NCBI RefSeq assembly: GCF_026385505.1
Contig: NZ_JANIDV010000003.1
Span: 186,001 to 250,000, forward strand
Length of the DNA stretch: 64,000 nt
Direction of reading: 5' to 3'
Source: Bombella dulcis
Lineage (GTDB): Bacteria; Pseudomonadota; Alphaproteobacteria; Acetobacterales; Acetobacteraceae
In this document: positions 1 to 9,362 of the stretch, piece by piece
Layout of the letters: every line of letters starts with the position of its first letter
Numbering within the stretch: position 1 is the stretch's first letter
Position numbers and translations under genes: made by a program
The notes under the pieces: model-generated
What the model was told of the DNA's origin: nothing
Databases searched by the model: none
What the model saw: only the letters and a program-made list of their open reading frames with translations

Positions 1-638
1 AGGAGCCTTATGTTGTTGTTGCTGTGCAGGCATCTTGTGCCTGCAAAATGTGGCAGAATCCTGTAGGTTGGTTGGAGATAGTGAAATACCTCAAGAAAAT
101 GGGGTATCGGGTTGTTTGTATCGATAAAGATCCTGTGGTGGGGAATAATATTTATTGGAATCATATACCTCATGGGGTCGAGGATGAAACAGGAGAGCGT
201 CCGTTAGCGGAACGTGCTCGATGGTTGAAGCATGCGGAGTTTTTTATAGGCTTATCATCGGGATTATCGTGGTTGGCTTGGGCGGTGGGGACTCCGGTCA
301 TTATGATTAGTGGATTCACGGAACCAATGAATGAATTTTTTACACCTTATCGAGTGTTTAGTAATCACGGGTGTAATAGCTGTTGGCATGACATTCGAAC
401 GCCATTTAAGCATGATGATTATCTTTTTTGTCCTCACCATAAAGGAACAGATAAAATGTTCGAATGTACACGGAACATAAGTGTGTCTTACGTGTTGTCG
501 ACTGTAAAGCGGTTATGTAGGGATTATGGTTATACTCCTCCAGCTGCGGGTGGGGTGTGCCCTGACAGTGAAGAACGAGAAGAATCTGAGCTGTTGCAAG
601 GATATGAACGAAAGCATGTGGCTTATTGGGAGCTTTGA
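1..638 (+). CDS. Autotransporter O-heptosyltransferase, C-terminal part (5' end outside window)
   Basis: The reading frame is open from base 3, so the gene starts before the window; the GTG at 24 is internal. The visible part matches the C-terminal catalytic half of the TibC/Aah-type (BAHT) glycosyltransferases, which add heptose to serines of self-associating autotransporters in the cytoplasm. Seen: a GLSSGLSWLAWA segment typical of the sugar-nucleotide binding domain, then four cysteines (CNSC, FCPHH, FECTR) like the iron-binding cysteine set of TibC. An autotransporter substrate gene is expected upstream. The DNA is clearly more AT-rich than the rest of the window, suggesting transfer. Family call is from recognised motifs; donor sugar is inferred. 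Confidence 0.8.
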   Translation, partial: EPYVVVAVQASCACKMWQNPVGWLEIVKYLKKMGYRVVCIDKDPVVGNNIYWNHIPHGVEDETGERPLAERARWLKHAEFFIGLSSGLSWLAWAVGTPVIMISGFTEPMNEFFTPYRVFSNHGCNSCWHDIRTPFKHDDYLFCPHHKGTDKMFECTRNISVSYVLSTVKRLCRDYGYTPPAAGGVCPDSEEREESELLQGYERKHVAYWEL

Positions 639-755
639 GATATCGTCGGATCTAATTATTGCACGCTTCTCTATGTCCGTCGGAGGGGTGCCCCTGATGG
701 GACCAGCCTGCTAGAAGGACAGTCAGGTTCCTTCTTTGCGAGAATGGTTGACTGA

Positions 756-1700
756 ATGACGGATACATCCCTGCCGGTCTGCGTGGCCGCCCTTTATCAT
801 TTCACCTCGTTTGAGGATCATGCAGCCCTGCGCCAGCCGCTTCTGGAACTGTGCCAGAGGGAAGGCGTCAAGGGCAGTCTTCTGCTGGCCCGTGAGGGCA
901 TCAATGGCACGATTGCCGGGTCGGATGCGGGCATTGATGCCGTACTGGCCCACATAAACGGCCTGCCGGGCTGTGTCGGGTTTGATTACAAGAAGTCCCG
1001 TGCAAGGACGATGCCCTTCCTGCGCATGAAAGTACGGCTGAAGAAAGAGATTGTCACGATGGGGCAGCCGGACATTGATCCGCATGTCTGCGTTGGTCGT
1101 TATGTCGAGCCGAAGGACTGGAATGCCCTGATCTCCGATCCTGACACGGTCGTGATGGACACACGCAATGATTATGAAGTGGCCATCGGGACATTCCGTG
1201 GGGCCGTGGACCCGAACCTGAAGACCTTCCGGGCCTTCCCGGAGTGGTTCCGCAACTGGCGGAAAGAGGTGGAAGCGCAGGGCCGCACTCCGAAGATCGC
1301 CATGTTCTGCACCGGGGGTATCCGGTGTGAGAAATCCACCGCCTTTGCCCGGCAGGAAGGCGTGGAGGACGTGTATCATCTCAAAGGCGGCATCCTGAAA
1401 TATCTGGAAGAAATTCCGGAAGAAGAAAGCCTGTGGGATGGGGAATGTTTCGTATTCGACCAACGTGTGTCAGTCGGGCACGGACTGAAGCTGGGCAGGT
1501 ATGATCTCTGCCATGCCTGCCGTGCGCCCATCAGTGCGGAAGATAAACAGTCTTCTCATTATGAGGAAGGGGTGAGCTGCCCGCACTGTTATGACCAGAA
1601 AACGGAGGCTCAGCGTCAGCGGTACCGTGAACGCCAGCGTCAGGCCCAGCTGGCGGAACAGCAGGGGCGTATCCATCTGGGTGATGAGGCGCAGGGCTGA
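756..1700 (+). CDS. trhO: tRNA U34 hydroxylase TrhO (rhodanese-domain protein, YceA family)
   Basis: Oxygen-dependent hydroxylation of uridine 34 in tRNA, giving 5-hydroxyuridine, is the known role of this family. The 314-residue protein has the N-terminal acylphosphatase-like region (ending near GREGINGT-type residues), a rhodanese domain with active-site loop [10 protein letters not shown], and a C-terminal CxxC pair (CHAC and CPHC) with a basic, glutamine-rich tail. It stands alone between the AT-rich glycosyltransferase gene and a convergent TonB receptor gene; a bidirectional hairpin follows. ATG at 756 gives the expected N-terminus although its ribosome site is weak. Confidence 0.95.
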   Translation: MTDTSLPVCVAALYHFTSFEDHAALRQPLLELCQREGVKGSLLLAREGINGTIAGSDAGIDAVLAHINGLPGCVGFDYKKSRARTMPFLRMKVRLKKEIVTMGQPDIDPHVCVGRYVEPKDWNALISDPDTVVMDTRNDYEVAIGTFRGAVDPNLKTFRAFPEWFRNWRKEVEAQGRTPKIAMFCTGGIRCEKSTAFARQEGVEDVYHLKGGILKYLEEIPEEESLWDGECFVFDQRVSVGHGLKLGRYDLCHACRAPISAEDKQSSHYEEGVSCPHCYDQKTEAQRQRYRERQRQAQLAEQQGRIHLGDEAQG

Positions 1701-1726
1701 AGGTAGAATCCGGGCTTTGTCATAGG

Positions 1727-1760
1727 AAAAGGCGTCTTTCGTAATGAGGGACGCCTTTTT
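1727..1760. terminator. Bidirectional rho-independent terminator
   Basis: AAAAGGCGTC (1727-1736) and GACGCCTTTT (1750-1759) form a 10-bp stem with a 13-nt loop. T-runs follow on the plus side and A-run/T-run symmetry serves the minus side, so it can end both trhO and the convergent TonB receptor transcript. Confidence 0.85.
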
Positions 1761-1765
1761 CGTGT

Positions 1766-3991
1766 TCAGAAATGCTCCCGCAGGGTCAGATTGACCGAAC
1801 GGCCCACGCCCAGAACAGGGCCGGGAGGGTTGCCTGCCGTGCTGACGGCCCGCCCGCCCAGTGGCAGGGCGTAACGCTGGTTCAGCAGGTTGTCGAGGCT
1901 GACATCCAGCTGAAGATAGCGGGACCAGTGATACCCGGCTCCGAGATTGAACAGCGCATAGCCGGGTGTCCGGGGTTCGTTGCGGACCCAGTCCACCGTG
2001 TGCTTGGCCTTGACCAGCACGACCTCTGCCATGCCGTGCCACGGGCCGAAATGTTCATGCAGACGGATGGTGCCGTTAAGGGGGATCTGCTGATACAGGC
2101 CGGAATGGGTCTTGAAGTCCTGCCCCCGCACCCAGTTCAGATTGGCGGAGAGTTCCCCCGTGCCCCAGTGCGTGTTGTCCCATAACGTCGTCCGGCCGGA
2201 GGCGTTTATGCCGTAGCTCTGGGCATTATGGTTGGCGAACTGGAGCAGGCTGAAGCCCCGTGAGAGGGCATCGATGCGCACGACGTTAATGTAATTGTGC
2301 GTGTAGGTGTAGAAAGGCTGGATCATGGCCTCCCACTGGTGATCATCCGCATCATGAAAGCGGAATGTTACACTGGCGGTATTGGCAACTTCAGGCTTCA
2401 GGTTCAGATTGCCGACATAGCCATTGCCATCACCAAACCAGTTGATCATCCGGGCCGTCATGCTGTCCCGGCTCCAGCCATAGCGTTCATACAGGTTGGG
2501 GGAGCGTGTCTTGCGGGCATAGCCGCCTTCGATGTTCAGATAGGCACTGGCCCTGTAGCGCAGAAGGGCCGTGACATCGAAATTGTCATCCGTGCGTCCC
2601 CGGCGGGCACTGTTGAAGGCACGGGCCGCTGCCTGATTGGCACTGTCCATGCTCATGCCGCCCATGCCCGTCATGGACATTCCTCCCATGCCCATGTCGC
2701 TTATGGAGGACAGGCCCTGATAGGGGGAAACCGGGCCGGTATTCATCATGATGACATCACTGCGCATACCGAGTTCGGAGGAGAGGCGGGGCGTCCATTG
2801 GGCATTCCACTGGATGAAATGGCCAAGATGGTCCCGGTGGGCACCGTTCAGGCTGTGGAATGTGCCCGGCCCCATCATCATGCTGCCCATGACGGGTGGC
2901 CACCAGTCATTGAGACCATCATGACTGAAGGAGCTTCCTATCTTGAGCTGATGGCTCCGGCCAAGCGGTATTGTGGCAACGAGACTGTAACCTGCCGTCC
3001 GGCCATCGCTGTTCATGGGCATACCGGTGGTGGCACTATGGCCGCCCTTGTCGGCCAGCATGTTCATGGCATGGGTCACACGCTGCCAGTAGCCCCGGGC
3101 CTCCAGCGTGCCCCAGCTGAACGTGCCGGTATATTTGCCGTTCACGAAGGTGGAGCGGTTGTTGGTCTCATCCATATACTGGTTGGGGAAGCCCTCATAG
3201 GGCGTGTCCTGCTGGCCGAATGTCAGGCTGAAGAGGTGGTTCTTCAGTTTCAGTCCGGCCGTCACGTCATGGTTGAAGCTGAGATAGCTGCTGGAGAGAA
3301 CCCGTCCCCCGCGTCCTCCGGCCGTGTAATCGCTGGCATGGGTGTAGGAGCCACTATAGCGCAGGCTGAGCATGTCATTGGCAACCGTGATGGAACCACC
3401 GGCACCGGAGCCTCCGCCATTGCTGCGCCAGTCTTCCCGCCCGTCGCCTGTCACGAGGATTTTGCCTTCCCTGGCGAATTGCGGGTCTTTCCGTTCCACG
3501 GAGATGGTGCCTCCCGTGCTGTCTCCACCAAGGCTGACAGGCGTGATCCCCGCAATGGCCACGCTGTGGGAGACTTCATCAAGGCTGATCTGGGAGAGGG
3601 CGGGATTCATGTGGTTGGGGCAGTCTGACATCAGGGGCATCCCATCCACAAAGGTGGCGACCCGGTCATCCGCCATGCCGTTGAGAACGGGCAGGCTGGC
3701 GATGCCCCCCGTCCTGTAACTGCTGAAACCCGGCACGTCACGGAACAGGGCTGCCGTATCCGCTGCCTGCGTGACGGGTCGCCGGGTGGCCGTGACGCTG
3801 ATCTGTTCGACAGGAGGCGTGCTGGTGGATAGGGTCGTCGCTGTCTGTCTGATGGGAGAAAAGTGCTGCGGGGCTGCCGGTAAAGGGGATGAAGGCGCGT
3901 CGGGCAGCGGTGCCGTCTGGGCGGCGGCAGGAAGGGTTACGCTGCCCAGAAGAAGACTGGTGAGGGCGGAAAAAGATGACAGGCGGCGCAT
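1766..3991 (-). CDS. TonB-dependent outer membrane receptor, OprC/NosA-like (probable copper)
   Basis: A 741-residue outer membrane receptor: signal peptide (MRRLSSFSALTSLLLGS...AAAQ), plug domain to about residue 175, then a beta-barrel ending in an aromatic-rich C-terminus. Copper is suggested by C124-x3-M128 in the plug (SDCPNHM) and H307-x-M309 in the barrel, the same CxxxM and HxM pair reported to bind copper in Pseudomonas OprC, plus a Met-rich insertion (MGMGGMSM repeated). Start chosen at 3991 because a GGAGG site precedes it and the signal peptide begins there; an upstream start at 4027 would add 12 residues. It is last in a run with a His-rich DUF2946 protein and an SMR pump. Substrate is inferred. 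Confidence 0.85.
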   Translation of the reverse strand: MRRLSSFSALTSLLLGSVTLPAAAQTAPLPDAPSSPLPAAPQHFSPIRQTATTLSTSTPPVEQISVTATRRPVTQAADTAALFRDVPGFSSYRTGGIASLPVLNGMADDRVATFVDGMPLMSDCPNHMNPALSQISLDEVSHSVAIAGITPVSLGGDSTGGTISVERKDPQFAREGKILVTGDGREDWRSNGGGSGAGGSITVANDMLSLRYSGSYTHASDYTAGGRGGRVLSSSYLSFNHDVTAGLKLKNHLFSLTFGQQDTPYEGFPNQYMDETNNRSTFVNGKYTGTFSWGTLEARGYWQRVTHAMNMLADKGGHSATTGMPMNSDGRTAGYSLVATIPLGRSHQLKIGSSFSHDGLNDWWPPVMGSMMMGPGTFHSLNGAHRDHLGHFIQWNAQWTPRLSSELGMRSDVIMMNTGPVSPYQGLSSISDMGMGGMSMTGMGGMSMDSANQAAARAFNSARRGRTDDNFDVTALLRYRASAYLNIEGGYARKTRSPNLYERYGWSRDSMTARMINWFGDGNGYVGNLNLKPEVANTASVTFRFHDADDHQWEAMIQPFYTYTHNYINVVRIDALSRGFSLLQFANHNAQSYGINASGRTTLWDNTHWGTGELSANLNWVRGQDFKTHSGLYQQIPLNGTIRLHEHFGPWHGMAEVVLVKAKHTVDWVRNEPRTPGYALFNLGAGYHWSRYLQLDVSLDNLLNQRYALPLGGRAVSTAGNPPGPVLGVGRSVNLTLREHF

Positions 3992-4092
3992 GGGGCCTCC
4001 GCCTGTGTAACAGGGGAAAATAGACAAAACTCATCCATTCTGAAGCAAGCATACGGAAAGGCCGATGCGCAGCCTTCTTCAGGCTGGATCGG

Positions 4093-4626
4093 TCAGGTCA
4101 GTGCGTGATTCAGGATGAATGGGGGTGGCCCACGGCTGGGGGGGCGTTGTCGGGCTGGTTCCGGCGGAGCCTGTGCAGGGTGAGCGGCCTGCCAGACCTG
4201 CCGGGAAAGGCGGGTGCAGCTGAGCAGTACGGCAAGGACCATCAGGGCCAGCAGGACATGGTCCAGCAGGGGGCAGAGTGGGCAGTCCAGCCCGTGACGA
4301 TGATGCCCGCCAGAATGATGGTGACTTTGCACCTGATGATGGGAAGGCTCCGGCAGGCAGTGTGCTGGCTGGTCGTCCTGCATCATGCGGGCATGGTCCA
4401 TGTCGGGCATGGCGGATGCAGGCTGTGCAACGGCCGTGGGAGCAATATCAATGCCCGTCAGGCGCAGGATGGCGGTCCGGGGGCTTTCATCTGGCAGGGT
4501 GGAGGCCGTGAGAAGAAGCTGTGCCCCGAAGCCCAGCAGCATGACCAGTCCCATGAGGAGGCGTAACGGACGCCAGCGCAGCAGGGCAGAGAGGGTCATC
4601 AGGCTGTGGGTGGGGGCGGCAGTCAT
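4093..4626 (-). CDS. DUF2946-like His/Met-rich membrane protein
   Basis: 177 residues with an N-terminal membrane segment (about 17-42), a periplasmic-looking middle rich in His and Met (MPDMDHARMM, then HHQVQSHHHSGGHHRHG), a CPLC motif and a second hydrophobic segment (about 122-140). This layout is that of DUF2946 proteins, which are often found beside copper-responsive TonB receptors. It starts 3 bases after the SMR gene stops and precedes the OprC-like receptor, so co-expression is likely. A metal-binding or copper-sensing role is inference only. Confidence 0.7.
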   Translation of the reverse strand: MTAAPTHSLMTLSALLRWRPLRLLMGLVMLLGFGAQLLLTASTLPDESPRTAILRLTGIDIAPTAVAQPASAMPDMDHARMMQDDQPAHCLPEPSHHQVQSHHHSGGHHRHGLDCPLCPLLDHVLLALMVLAVLLSCTRLSRQVWQAAHPAQAPPEPARQRPPSRGPPPFILNHALT

Positions 4627-4629
4627 GCT

Positions 4630-4968
4630 TCAGTGACGGACCCCGCCGGAGAGACAGGCCAGCAATGTTCCCAGCATGATCAGCCCGACTCCCAGATAGG
4701 CCGTCAGGCTGAGGGGCTGGCGGAAGATGGTCACGCCGATGAGGACGATGCAGACGATCCCCACTCCGCACCAGACGGCATAGGCAATCCCGAGAGGGAC
4801 GCATTTCAGGGCCTGCGCCAGACAGAAGAAGGCGGCTCCATAGAGCAGGAGCGAGCCGATTGTGGGCAGGGGCCTGCGGAACCCGTTGGAGATGTTCAGC
4901 AGGCTTGTTGCCAGAACCTCCAGAAGGATGGCCCCGAACAGGAAGAGCCAGGCAAGAAAAGGCGTCAT
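4630..4968 (-). CDS. Small multidrug resistance (SMR) transporter, EmrE/Qac-like
   Basis: 112 residues with four membrane helices. The proton- and substrate-binding glutamate is E17 (GAILLEVLATSLL), and the helix-3 signature GIAYAVWCGVG is present; sequence resembles EmrE along its whole length rather than the guanidinium exporters. It works as a dimer in the inner membrane, exporting cationic compounds against protons. It sits 14 bases after uvrA and 3 before the DUF2946 gene, which is an unusual place for an SMR pump. Confidence 0.9.
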   Translation of the reverse strand: MTPFLAWLFLFGAILLEVLATSLLNISNGFRRPLPTIGSLLLYGAAFFCLAQALKCVPLGIAYAVWCGVGIVCIVLIGVTIFRQPLSLTAYLGVGLIMLGTLLACLSGGVRH

Positions 4969-4982
4969 GGCCGTGTTCTATA

Positions 4983-7913
4983 TCAGGCTTTCCTTTTTTT
5001 GCCACTTTTTCGGACAGGTCCGTCCGGTGTCTGGCTGGGGGTGGAGCGACCGGCGGCCAGCATGGGGGCGAGGAACTGCCCGGTATGGCTCTCCTTGCAG
5101 GCAGCAATGTCTTCCGGCGTGCCGGTGGCGACAACCTGCCCCCCGCCTGCACCGCCTTCCGGCCCGATGTCGATCACCCAGTCCGCCGTCTTGATGAGAT
5201 CAAGATTATGCTCGATGACCAGCACTGTGTTGCCTTGCTCAACCAGAGCGTGAAGAACATTCAGAAGCTTGTGAACGTCTTCGGTGTGCAGCCCGGTTGT
5301 GGGTTCATCAAGCACATAGAGGGTCCGACCTGTGGCACGGCGGGCGAGTTCCTTGGCGAGCTTCACACGCTGGGCCTCACCACCGGAGAGGGTGGTGGCC
5401 TGTTGGCCAAGGGCCACATAGCCCAGCCCCACCTGCTGGAGAATGGAGAGACGGTCTGCAATGCGGGGCACGGCACTGAAGAACGGCACGGCCTCATCCA
5501 CTGTCATGGCCAGAACATCCGCAATGGACTTGCCCTTGAACTTGATCTCCAGCGTTTCCCGGTTGTAGCGGGCACCCTTGCAGGTATCGCAGGTGACGAA
5601 CACATCCGGCAGGAAGTGCATCTCGATCTTCAGTACACCGTCACCCTGACAGGCTTCGCAGCGTCCCCCCTTGACGTTGAAGGAGAAACGCCCCGGCTTG
5701 TAGCCCCGTGCTTTGGCCTCCGGCAGTTCGGCAAACCAGTCTCGGATGGGAGCAAAGAGGTCCGTATAGGTGGCGGGGTTGGAGCGGGGCGTCCGCCCGA
5801 TGGGGGACTGGTCGATCTCGATGATCTTGTCGAGCTGCTCGGTGCCTTCCAGTCGTCCGTAAGGGAGAGGAACGGCAGCAGATTTCATGATCTGCCGGGC
5901 CAGCCCCTTATAGAAGGTATCGGTAATCAGTGTGGACTTTCCGCTGCCGGACACCCCTGTGATGGCAATGAAGGTGCCAAGCGGAAATTTCACGCTGACA
6001 TTCTTGAGGTTGTTCCCCTTGGCTCCGTGGATGCTCACCCAGCGTTTGCTTTTGCGGCGTGTGGCGGGGACGGGGATGCCCCGGCGGCCTGCCAGCCATG
6101 CGCCGGTCAGACTGTCGGGATTCCGGGCGACTTCCTCCGGTGTGCCACAGGCGATGACATGGCCGCCCTGTGTTCCGGCTCCCGGCCCCATATCTATGAG
6201 ATAGTCCGCCTGCCGGATGGCATCTTCATCATGTTCCACGACAAGGACGGTATTGCCGAGATTCCGCAGTCTCTCCAGCATGGTGAGCAGGCGGGCATTG
6301 TCCCGCTGGTGCAGCCCGATGGAGGGTTCATCCAGCACATAGAGAACGCCTGTCAGGCCGGAGCCGATCTGCGAGGCCAGCCGGATACGCTGGCTCTCCC
6401 CGCCGGAGAGAGTGCCGGAGCTGCGGGAGAGGGTGAGATAATCCAGCCCTACACGGTCGAGAAAGTGCAGCCGCTCGGTGATTTCCTTGAGGATGCGGCG
6501 GGCGATCTCGGCCCGCTGGGGTGTCAGGCTGGCCTCCACGGTGCTGAACCATGAGAGGGCGTCGCTGATGGTCAGTTCCGAGGCTTCGGCAATGTTGCTG
6601 TCATTGACCTTCACGCAGAGGGCTTCCGGCCGCAGGCGGGCACCGTGACAGGCGGGGCAGGGCATGGCGGACTGATACCGGCCCAGAGCCTCCCGGACAT
6701 GGACGCTGCTGCTCTGTGCCAGACGGCGTTGCAGATGGCTGATGATACCCTCAAAGGGCCGGTTGATGGTGTAGGTCTTTCCCTTGCCATCCTGATAGGG
6801 GATGCTGACAGGCTCGGCAGCACCGTTCAGGAGGAACTGGCGGGAGCTGTCCCTCAGTTTATTCCAGGGCGTGTCCAGTGTTTCTCCGTAATGGCGGGCC
6901 AGGGCGGCGAGGGTCTGGTCGAAGAGCGGGTCCTGTTCATTCCGCCACGGGGCAATGGCCCCTTCCCGCAGGGTCAGGCTGTCATCGGGAATGATGAGGT
7001 TGGGGTCGAAATGTGTTTCTGTGCCCAGCCCGTCACAGGTCGGGCAGGCCCCCATCGGGGCATTGAAGGAGAACAGGCGGGGTTCCACACTTTCCAGCAT
7101 GAAGCCGGATTCCGGGCAGGAATAGCGGGAGGAGAAAGAGGCTTTCAGCGGCTCACGCTCTTCCCCGTTGCGGAGGACTTCCTCGACAGAGGCCAGACCG
7201 TCCGAGAGTTCCAGAGCGGTTTCAAAACTGTCAGCCAGTCGGGTTTCCACACCCTCTTTCAGCACGACACGGTCCACCACGACATCCACATTATGGCGTG
7301 TCTTGCGGTTCAGTTTCGGGGCTTCGCTGATCTCGTAGAGCGTGCCATCAATCCGCACGCGGGCGAAGCCACGGCGGGTCAACTCGGCCAGTTCTTTTGC
7401 ACAGTCGCCCTTGCGGTCCCGCACGACCGGGGCCAGCAGCATGAGCCGTGTGCCAGTGGGCATGGCCATGACACGGTCCACCATCTGGCTGATGCTCTGG
7501 GCTTCGATGGGCAGGCCGGTGGCAGGGGAGTAGGGAACGCCCGCCCGTGCCCAGAGCAGACGCATATAGTCGTGAATTTCGGTGATCGTGCCGACGGTGG
7601 AGCGTGGATTACGGGAGGTAGTTTTCTGCTCGATGGAAATGGCTGGGGAGAGGCCTTCAATGGAATCCACGTCCGGCTTGCCCATCAGCTCCAGAAACTG
7701 GCGGGCATAGGCGGAGAGGCTTTCGACATAGCGCCGCTGCCCTTCGGCATAGATGGTGTCGAAGGCGAGGGAGGACTTGCCGGAACCGGAAAGTCCCGTC
7801 AGCACGGTCAGCCTGTCCCGTGGAATGGTGACATTGACGTTCTGTAGATTATGCGTGCGGGCACCACGGACGATGATGTGGCTTGTACTGGCGGGAGGGG
7901 CTGTATCTGTCAC
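4983..7913 (-). CDS. uvrA: Excinuclease ABC subunit A
   Basis: DNA-damage recognition ATPase of nucleotide excision repair; dimer that loads UvrB. The 976-residue protein has two ABC domains, each with Walker A ([12 protein letters not shown] and [11 protein letters not shown]) and signature sequences ([16 protein letters not shown]), and zinc-finger cysteines (CPTC, CEAC...CDTC). Length and N-terminus ([11 protein letters not shown]) are standard. It is divergent from ssb across 139 bases, an arrangement common in proteobacteria, and reads towards the SMR/DUF2946/TonB genes with only 14 bases to the next start. Confidence 0.98.
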   Translation of the reverse strand: MTDTAPPASTSHIIVRGARTHNLQNVNVTIPRDRLTVLTGLSGSGKSSLAFDTIYAEGQRRYVESLSAYARQFLELMGKPDVDSIEGLSPAISIEQKTTSRNPRSTVGTITEIHDYMRLLWARAGVPYSPATGLPIEAQSISQMVDRVMAMPTGTRLMLLAPVVRDRKGDCAKELAELTRRGFARVRIDGTLYEISEAPKLNRKTRHNVDVVVDRVVLKEGVETRLADSFETALELSDGLASVEEVLRNGEEREPLKASFSSRYSCPESGFMLESVEPRLFSFNAPMGACPTCDGLGTETHFDPNLIIPDDSLTLREGAIAPWRNEQDPLFDQTLAALARHYGETLDTPWNKLRDSSRQFLLNGAAEPVSIPYQDGKGKTYTINRPFEGIISHLQRRLAQSSSVHVREALGRYQSAMPCPACHGARLRPEALCVKVNDSNIAEASELTISDALSWFSTVEASLTPQRAEIARRILKEITERLHFLDRVGLDYLTLSRSSGTLSGGESQRIRLASQIGSGLTGVLYVLDEPSIGLHQRDNARLLTMLERLRNLGNTVLVVEHDEDAIRQADYLIDMGPGAGTQGGHVIACGTPEEVARNPDSLTGAWLAGRRGIPVPATRRKSKRWVSIHGAKGNNLKNVSVKFPLGTFIAITGVSGSGKSTLITDTFYKGLARQIMKSAAVPLPYGRLEGTEQLDKIIEIDQSPIGRTPRSNPATYTDLFAPIRDWFAELPEAKARGYKPGRFSFNVKGGRCEACQGDGVLKIEMHFLPDVFVTCDTCKGARYNRETLEIKFKGKSIADVLAMTVDEAVPFFSAVPRIADRLSILQQVGLGYVALGQQATTLSGGEAQRVKLAKELARRATGRTLYVLDEPTTGLHTEDVHKLLNVLHALVEQGNTVLVIEHNLDLIKTADWVIDIGPEGGAGGGQVVATGTPEDIAACKESHTGQFLAPMLAAGRSTPSQTPDGPVRKSGKKRKA

Positions 7914-8052
7914 GCTATGTCCTCAATTAAGGCCTTGCTGGCAGCGATGGATGCATGGGCGACCCATCTGTGCAATATAGGCAATATGGGTGCACGGTGC
8001 CAGAATCGAACCGTGACAGTGAAAAGTTCTTGAGAGAAGTGGAAGAAGACAT

Positions 8053-8625
8053 ATGGCAGGAAGCGTAAACAAGGTCATTCTGGTGGGGAATCTCGGGCGT
8101 GACCCGGAGGTCCGCAACACCCAGTCCGGCAGCAAGATCGTCAATCTGGCCATCGCCACGAGCGACACATGGAATGACCGTAACACGGGTGAACGGCGGG
8201 ACCGTACGGAATGGCACCGTGTCGTCATCTTCAACGAGCGTGTCGGCGAGGTGGCGGAACGCTATCTGCGCAAGGGCCGTAAGGTCTACATCGAGGGCGA
8301 ACTGCGGACCCGCAAATGGACGGACCAGCAGGGCGTGGAAAAATACACGACCGAGGTGGTGATTGACCGCTTCCGTGGCAATCTGGTGCTGCTGGACAGT
8401 CAGCGCAGCGGCGGTGATGGCGGCTTCGGCGATGAAGGCTATGACGGCGGTTATGGTGATGGCGGAAGCAGCTGGGGGGACAACAAGTCCGCTCCTGCGG
8501 GGCGTGGTGGTCCGGGTGGAAACCGCAGCCAGCCGGGCGGCAGCTTTGGTGGTAGCTCCGGTTCCGGCTGGGACAGCTCGTCCGGCCACGGTGATCAGGG
8601 GCTGGATGACGAGATTCCTTTCTGA
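8053..8625 (+). CDS. ssb: Single-stranded DNA-binding protein
   Basis: 190 residues: OB-fold over about 1-110 beginning MAGSVNKVILVGNLGRDPE, a Gly/Ser-rich flexible linker, and the acidic tip DDEIPF that binds partner proteins. It coats single-stranded DNA in replication and repair. Start at 8053 follows a purine-rich GGAAGAAG site. It is divergent from uvrA; I found no LexA-type box (GTTC-N7-GTTC or GAAC-N7-GAAC) in the shared spacer, so SOS control cannot be claimed. Confidence 0.98.
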   Translation: MAGSVNKVILVGNLGRDPEVRNTQSGSKIVNLAIATSDTWNDRNTGERRDRTEWHRVVIFNERVGEVAERYLRKGRKVYIEGELRTRKWTDQQGVEKYTTEVVIDRFRGNLVLLDSQRSGGDGGFGDEGYDGGYGDGGSSWGDNKSAPAGRGGPGGNRSQPGGSFGGSSGSGWDSSSGHGDQGLDDEIPF

Positions 8626-8645
8626 ACCGTACTCCTGAGGTGAAT

Positions 8646-8671
8646 GGCCCGGTGGCGGAGACCATCGGGCC
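8646..8671 (+). other. Intercistronic hairpin after ssb
   Basis: GGCCCGGTGG (8646-8655) pairs with CCATCGGGCC (8662-8671): 10 bp including one G-U, 6-nt loop. No T-run follows, so it is more likely an RNA-stabilising or weak termination structure than a classical terminator. Confidence 0.4.
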
Positions 8672-8708
8672 ACGAGGAAGAGACGGCCAGAAGACGGGAA
8701 CATTGGGG

Positions 8709-9362
8709 ATGAATGGAGCAGGCAACAGGCGGGCCGTGAGAGGCCGTGTGCAGGCTGGTGTGTTACTGGTACTGGTCGGGGGCGTGATGGCTGGCTGTGC
8801 AACGGCACCGCCCCGGAACCCCAACAATCTCTGTTCCATTTTTGAGGAAAAGCGGAGCTGGTACCACACCGCCATGAGGCAGGAGGCGAAATGGCACATT
8901 CCTGCTTCTGTCCCCATGGCCATCATGAATCAGGAATCCAGCTTCAGGGCCAATGCACGGACCAGACGGACCTATATCCTCTGGATCATCCCGTGGGGGC
9001 ACATCAGCACGGCCTATGGCTATGCGCAGGCCAAGGATGAAATCTGGCATGATTACCAGCGGCAGACCGGTGCCGGTGGCAGCCGGACGGACTATGCCGA
9101 TGCCCTCAATTTCATGAACTGGTATATTACCAACAGTCACAAGGTGGACCGCATCGCCCTGACGGATGCGACAAGGCAGTATCTGGCCTATCACGAGGGC
9201 TGGGCCGGCTATCGCCGCCGGACTTATGCTTCAAAGGGCTGGCTGGTAACGGTGGCCCACAAGGTAGGCCACCGTGCCCAGCAGTACCAGCGGCAATATG
9301 ATGCCTGTAAGGACAGGCTCAAGGGCGGCTGGTGGGAGAACTTTCTGGACTGGCTGTTCTGA
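8709..9362 (+). CDS. Lipoprotein with lytic-transglycosylase (SLT-like) domain
   Basis: 217 residues with a lipoprotein signal ending LLVLVGGVMAGC, so likely anchored in the membrane facing the periplasm. The catalytic-type segment IMNQESSFRANA carries the Glu-Ser pair of SLT/lysozyme-fold transglycosylases, followed by YGYAQAKDEIW and a YLAYHEGWAGY region. This type is seen in proteobacteria as a peptidoglycan-acting lipoprotein. ATG 8709 was chosen because the signal peptide starts there; a GTG at 8640 is in frame but would put the preceding hairpin inside the gene. Ends one base before the convergent membrane-protein gene. Confidence 0.75.
   Translation: MNGAGNRRAVRGRVQAGVLLVLVGGVMAGCATAPPRNPNNLCSIFEEKRSWYHTAMRQEAKWHIPASVPMAIMNQESSFRANARTRRTYILWIIPWGHISTAYGYAQAKDEIWHDYQRQTGAGGSRTDYADALNFMNWYITNSHKVDRIALTDATRQYLAYHEGWAGYRRRTYASKGWLVTVAHKVGHRAQQYQRQYDACKDRLKGGWWENFLDWLF

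Noticed and set aside
2640-2700. Short DNA repeats in the TonB receptor
   Set aside because: They encode the Met-rich MGGMSM segments of the protein, so no separate DNA element is needed.
2297-3628. 443-codon open frame on the plus strand opposite the TonB receptor gene
   Set aside because: Antisense shadow of a GC-rich gene; no motif, and the opposite strand has clear TonB receptor features. The same applies to long frames at 4860-6554 and 6645-7847 (opposite uvrA), 13431-14423 and 30340-32019.
7988-8023. Sequence reading GGTTCGATTC on the minus strand, like a tRNA T-arm
   Set aside because: The flanks cannot form a 5-bp T-stem or an acceptor stem; it is better explained by a CACGGT/ACCGTG inverted repeat in the uvrA-ssb spacer.
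7914-8052. SOS (LexA) box between uvrA and ssb
   Set aside because: Looked for GTTC-N7-GTTC and GAAC-N7-GAAC; only GAAC and GTTC with a 14-base gap are present, which does not fit.
8640-8708. Upstream GTG start for the transglycosylase lipoprotein
   Set aside because: Would place 23 non-signal residues before the lipoprotein signal and translate through the hairpin at 8646-8671.
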